Of a stretch of 13,187 bases of DNA, positions 12,357 through 13,187 are shown one piece after another. The notes beneath the pieces are model-generated. The model ran no database searches, was not told where the DNA came from, and saw only the letters and a list, made by a program, of their open reading frames with translations. The number at the start of each line of letters is the position of its first letter. The stretch's first letter is position 1. The stretch spans positions 1 through 13,187 of the forward strand of contig JAJFMM010000107.1 of NCBI GenBank assembly GCA_021772165.1, given 5' to 3'. A program made the position numbers and the translations under genes. Origin of the DNA: Chlamydiota bacterium. GTDB lineage: Bacteria > Chlamydiota > Chlamydiia > Chlamydiales > SM23-39.

Positions 12357-13187
12357 ATGGATGTTTTAATGCTTTCGAGGATTCAGTTTGCCATCAACAG
12401 CTGTTTCCATTTCATGTATCCTCCCATCAGCATTGGGCTCGGTCTCATGCTGGTCATTATGGAGGGAATCTATCTTAAAACGAAGAATCCTCGTTACAAG
12501 GAGATGACGCAATTTTGGATCAAGATCTTTGCGTTGACGTTTGCTCTTGGAGTGGCGACAGGACTCGTTCAGATGTTTGCAATGGGCACAAATTGGGCGC
12601 GCTACTCACGCTTTGTTGGGGATGTCTTTGGCAGCGCTTTGGCCTCGGAAGGGATTTTCGCCTTTTTTCTGGAGTCTGGATTTTTAGGTATTCTTCTGTT
12701 TGGGTGGGATCGCGTAGGGCCCAAGTTACACTATTTTTCAACCATTTGCGTAGCTCTGGGTGCTCACTTTAGCGCGATCTGGATTCTTGTTGCAAACTCC
12801 TGGATGCAGACTCCGGCCGGTTATCACCTTGAAGATACGCCGATCGGTCCGAGAGCTGTCATCACTGATTTTTGGGCTATGGTCTTCAATCCTTCCAGCG
12901 TCGACCGCATTTGCCACGTGGTTCTCGGCTGCTGGATTACCGGCGTTTTTTTTGTTCTCTCTGTAGCAGCTTACTACATGCTTAGAAGACGCCATCTTGA
13001 GATTGCCAGGATGATGATGAAGTTGAGCCTGATTATCGGTGTGATTGTTCTGCTCTTGCAGCTTGTCTCCGGAGATAGTAGCGCCAAGTTGATCGCCAAG
13101 TATCAGCCTGCCAAACTAGCCGCTTTTGAAGGGATTTATAAGACAGAAGCACCGACGCCGATCTCTATTGCGGGCTGGGTCGATTCT
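12357..13187 (+). CDS. cydA: Cytochrome bd ubiquinol oxidase subunit I (N-terminal 277 residues)
   Basis: CydA is the heme-bearing core of the cytochrome bd quinol oxidase in the inner membrane, reducing O2 to water with high affinity. It is cut by the right edge; intact CydA has roughly 450-520 residues, so about half is present. Key residues match: H18 (heme b595 ligand, E. coli H19) in CFHFMYPP, the block GTNWARYSRFVGDVFGSAL, E98 and E106 (E. coli E99, E107) in ASEGIFAFFLESGF, and H187 (heme b558 ligand, E. coli H186) in RICHVVLG. The start of the quinol-binding Q-loop appears as GDSSAKLIAKYQPAKLAAFEG. Six or so membrane helices are visible. cydB would be expected just downstream. The neighbouring cdaA on the opposite strand agrees with the C. 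trachomatis order CT012-CT013. Confidence 0.97.
   Translation, partial: MDVLMLSRIQFAINSCFHFMYPPISIGLGLMLVIMEGIYLKTKNPRYKEMTQFWIKIFALTFALGVATGLVQMFAMGTNWARYSRFVGDVFGSALASEGIFAFFLESGFLGILLFGWDRVGPKLHYFSTICVALGAHFSAIWILVANSWMQTPAGYHLEDTPIGPRAVITDFWAMVFNPSSVDRICHVVLGCWITGVFFVLSVAAYYMLRRRHLEIARMMMKLSLIIGVIVLLLQLVSGDSSAKLIAKYQPAKLAAFEGIYKTEAPTPISIAGWVDS

Noticed and set aside
12515..12995. Alternative frames over the cydA region
   Set aside because: The cydA frame has all heme ligands and the GTNWARYSRFVGDVFG block; the others are shadows.
1..13187. CRISPR array, tRNA, rRNA, IS element or toxin-antitoxin pair
   Set aside because: Looked for direct repeats with spacers, cloverleaf-like blocks, transposase motifs and small overlapping gene pairs; none was seen.

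Overview
The window looks like chromosomal DNA of a chlamydia, probably one of the environmental (non-Chlamydiaceae) lineages. The evidence is gene order and content. An htrB-like acyltransferase, a YbbR protein, a membrane diadenylate cyclase and a divergent cydA follow one another here. From memory this matches the C. trachomatis run CT010 (htrB), CT011, CT012 (ybbP/dacA), CT013 (cydA). The taxonomic call is an inference from that synteny and was not tested by a search.

Layout. (1) Bases 1-4373, minus strand, are an accessory block. They hold the first 849 codons of a very large modular protein of unknown function that runs off the left edge, a small protein with two hydrophobic lobes, and a putative papain-fold cysteine protease with YopT-like C/H/D spacing. 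(2) Bases 4539-10690, minus strand, are a tight housekeeping operon read cdaA > ybbR > glycosyltransferase > htrB > rsmE > secreted FAD-binding protein. The first four genes overlap by 1-4 bases (ATGA, TGATG, ATGA), htrB and rsmE are 3 bases apart, and rsmE is 32 bases from the FAD gene. A TTGCGA-N17-TAAAAT promoter-like element lies upstream of cdaA. (3) Bases 10881-12240 are a second accessory patch between cdaA and cydA: a 313-aa paralogue of the giant protein with its own intrinsic terminator, then the relic of an ABC transporter ATPase. (4) From 12357 on the plus strand begins cydA, the main subunit of cytochrome bd oxidase, cut by the right edge.

How the parts fit. The operon joins c-di-AMP synthesis (CdaA with its YbbR partner) to lipid A/LOS assembly (late acyltransferase plus a GT4 glycosyltransferase) and to ribosome maturation (RsmE), so it is mainly an envelope operon. 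The accessory proteins on both sides lack Sec signal peptides; the FAD protein of the operon has one. Signal-less proteins with protease, bilobed hydrophobic and modular beta/coiled-coil designs are what one would expect of type III secretion substrates in a chlamydia, but nothing in the sequence proves secretion.

The most novel element is the paralogous family at 1-2547 and 10943-11884. It shares an N-terminal beta domain (key words DLP..D.NRIM, GTFS.TL.K.Q, PITS.GL.LYR, F.DLKLTE.GG) followed by a helical module. The module occurs once in the small protein and twice in tandem in the large one. I do not recognise this family. No tRNA, rRNA, CRISPR array or insertion sequence was seen.
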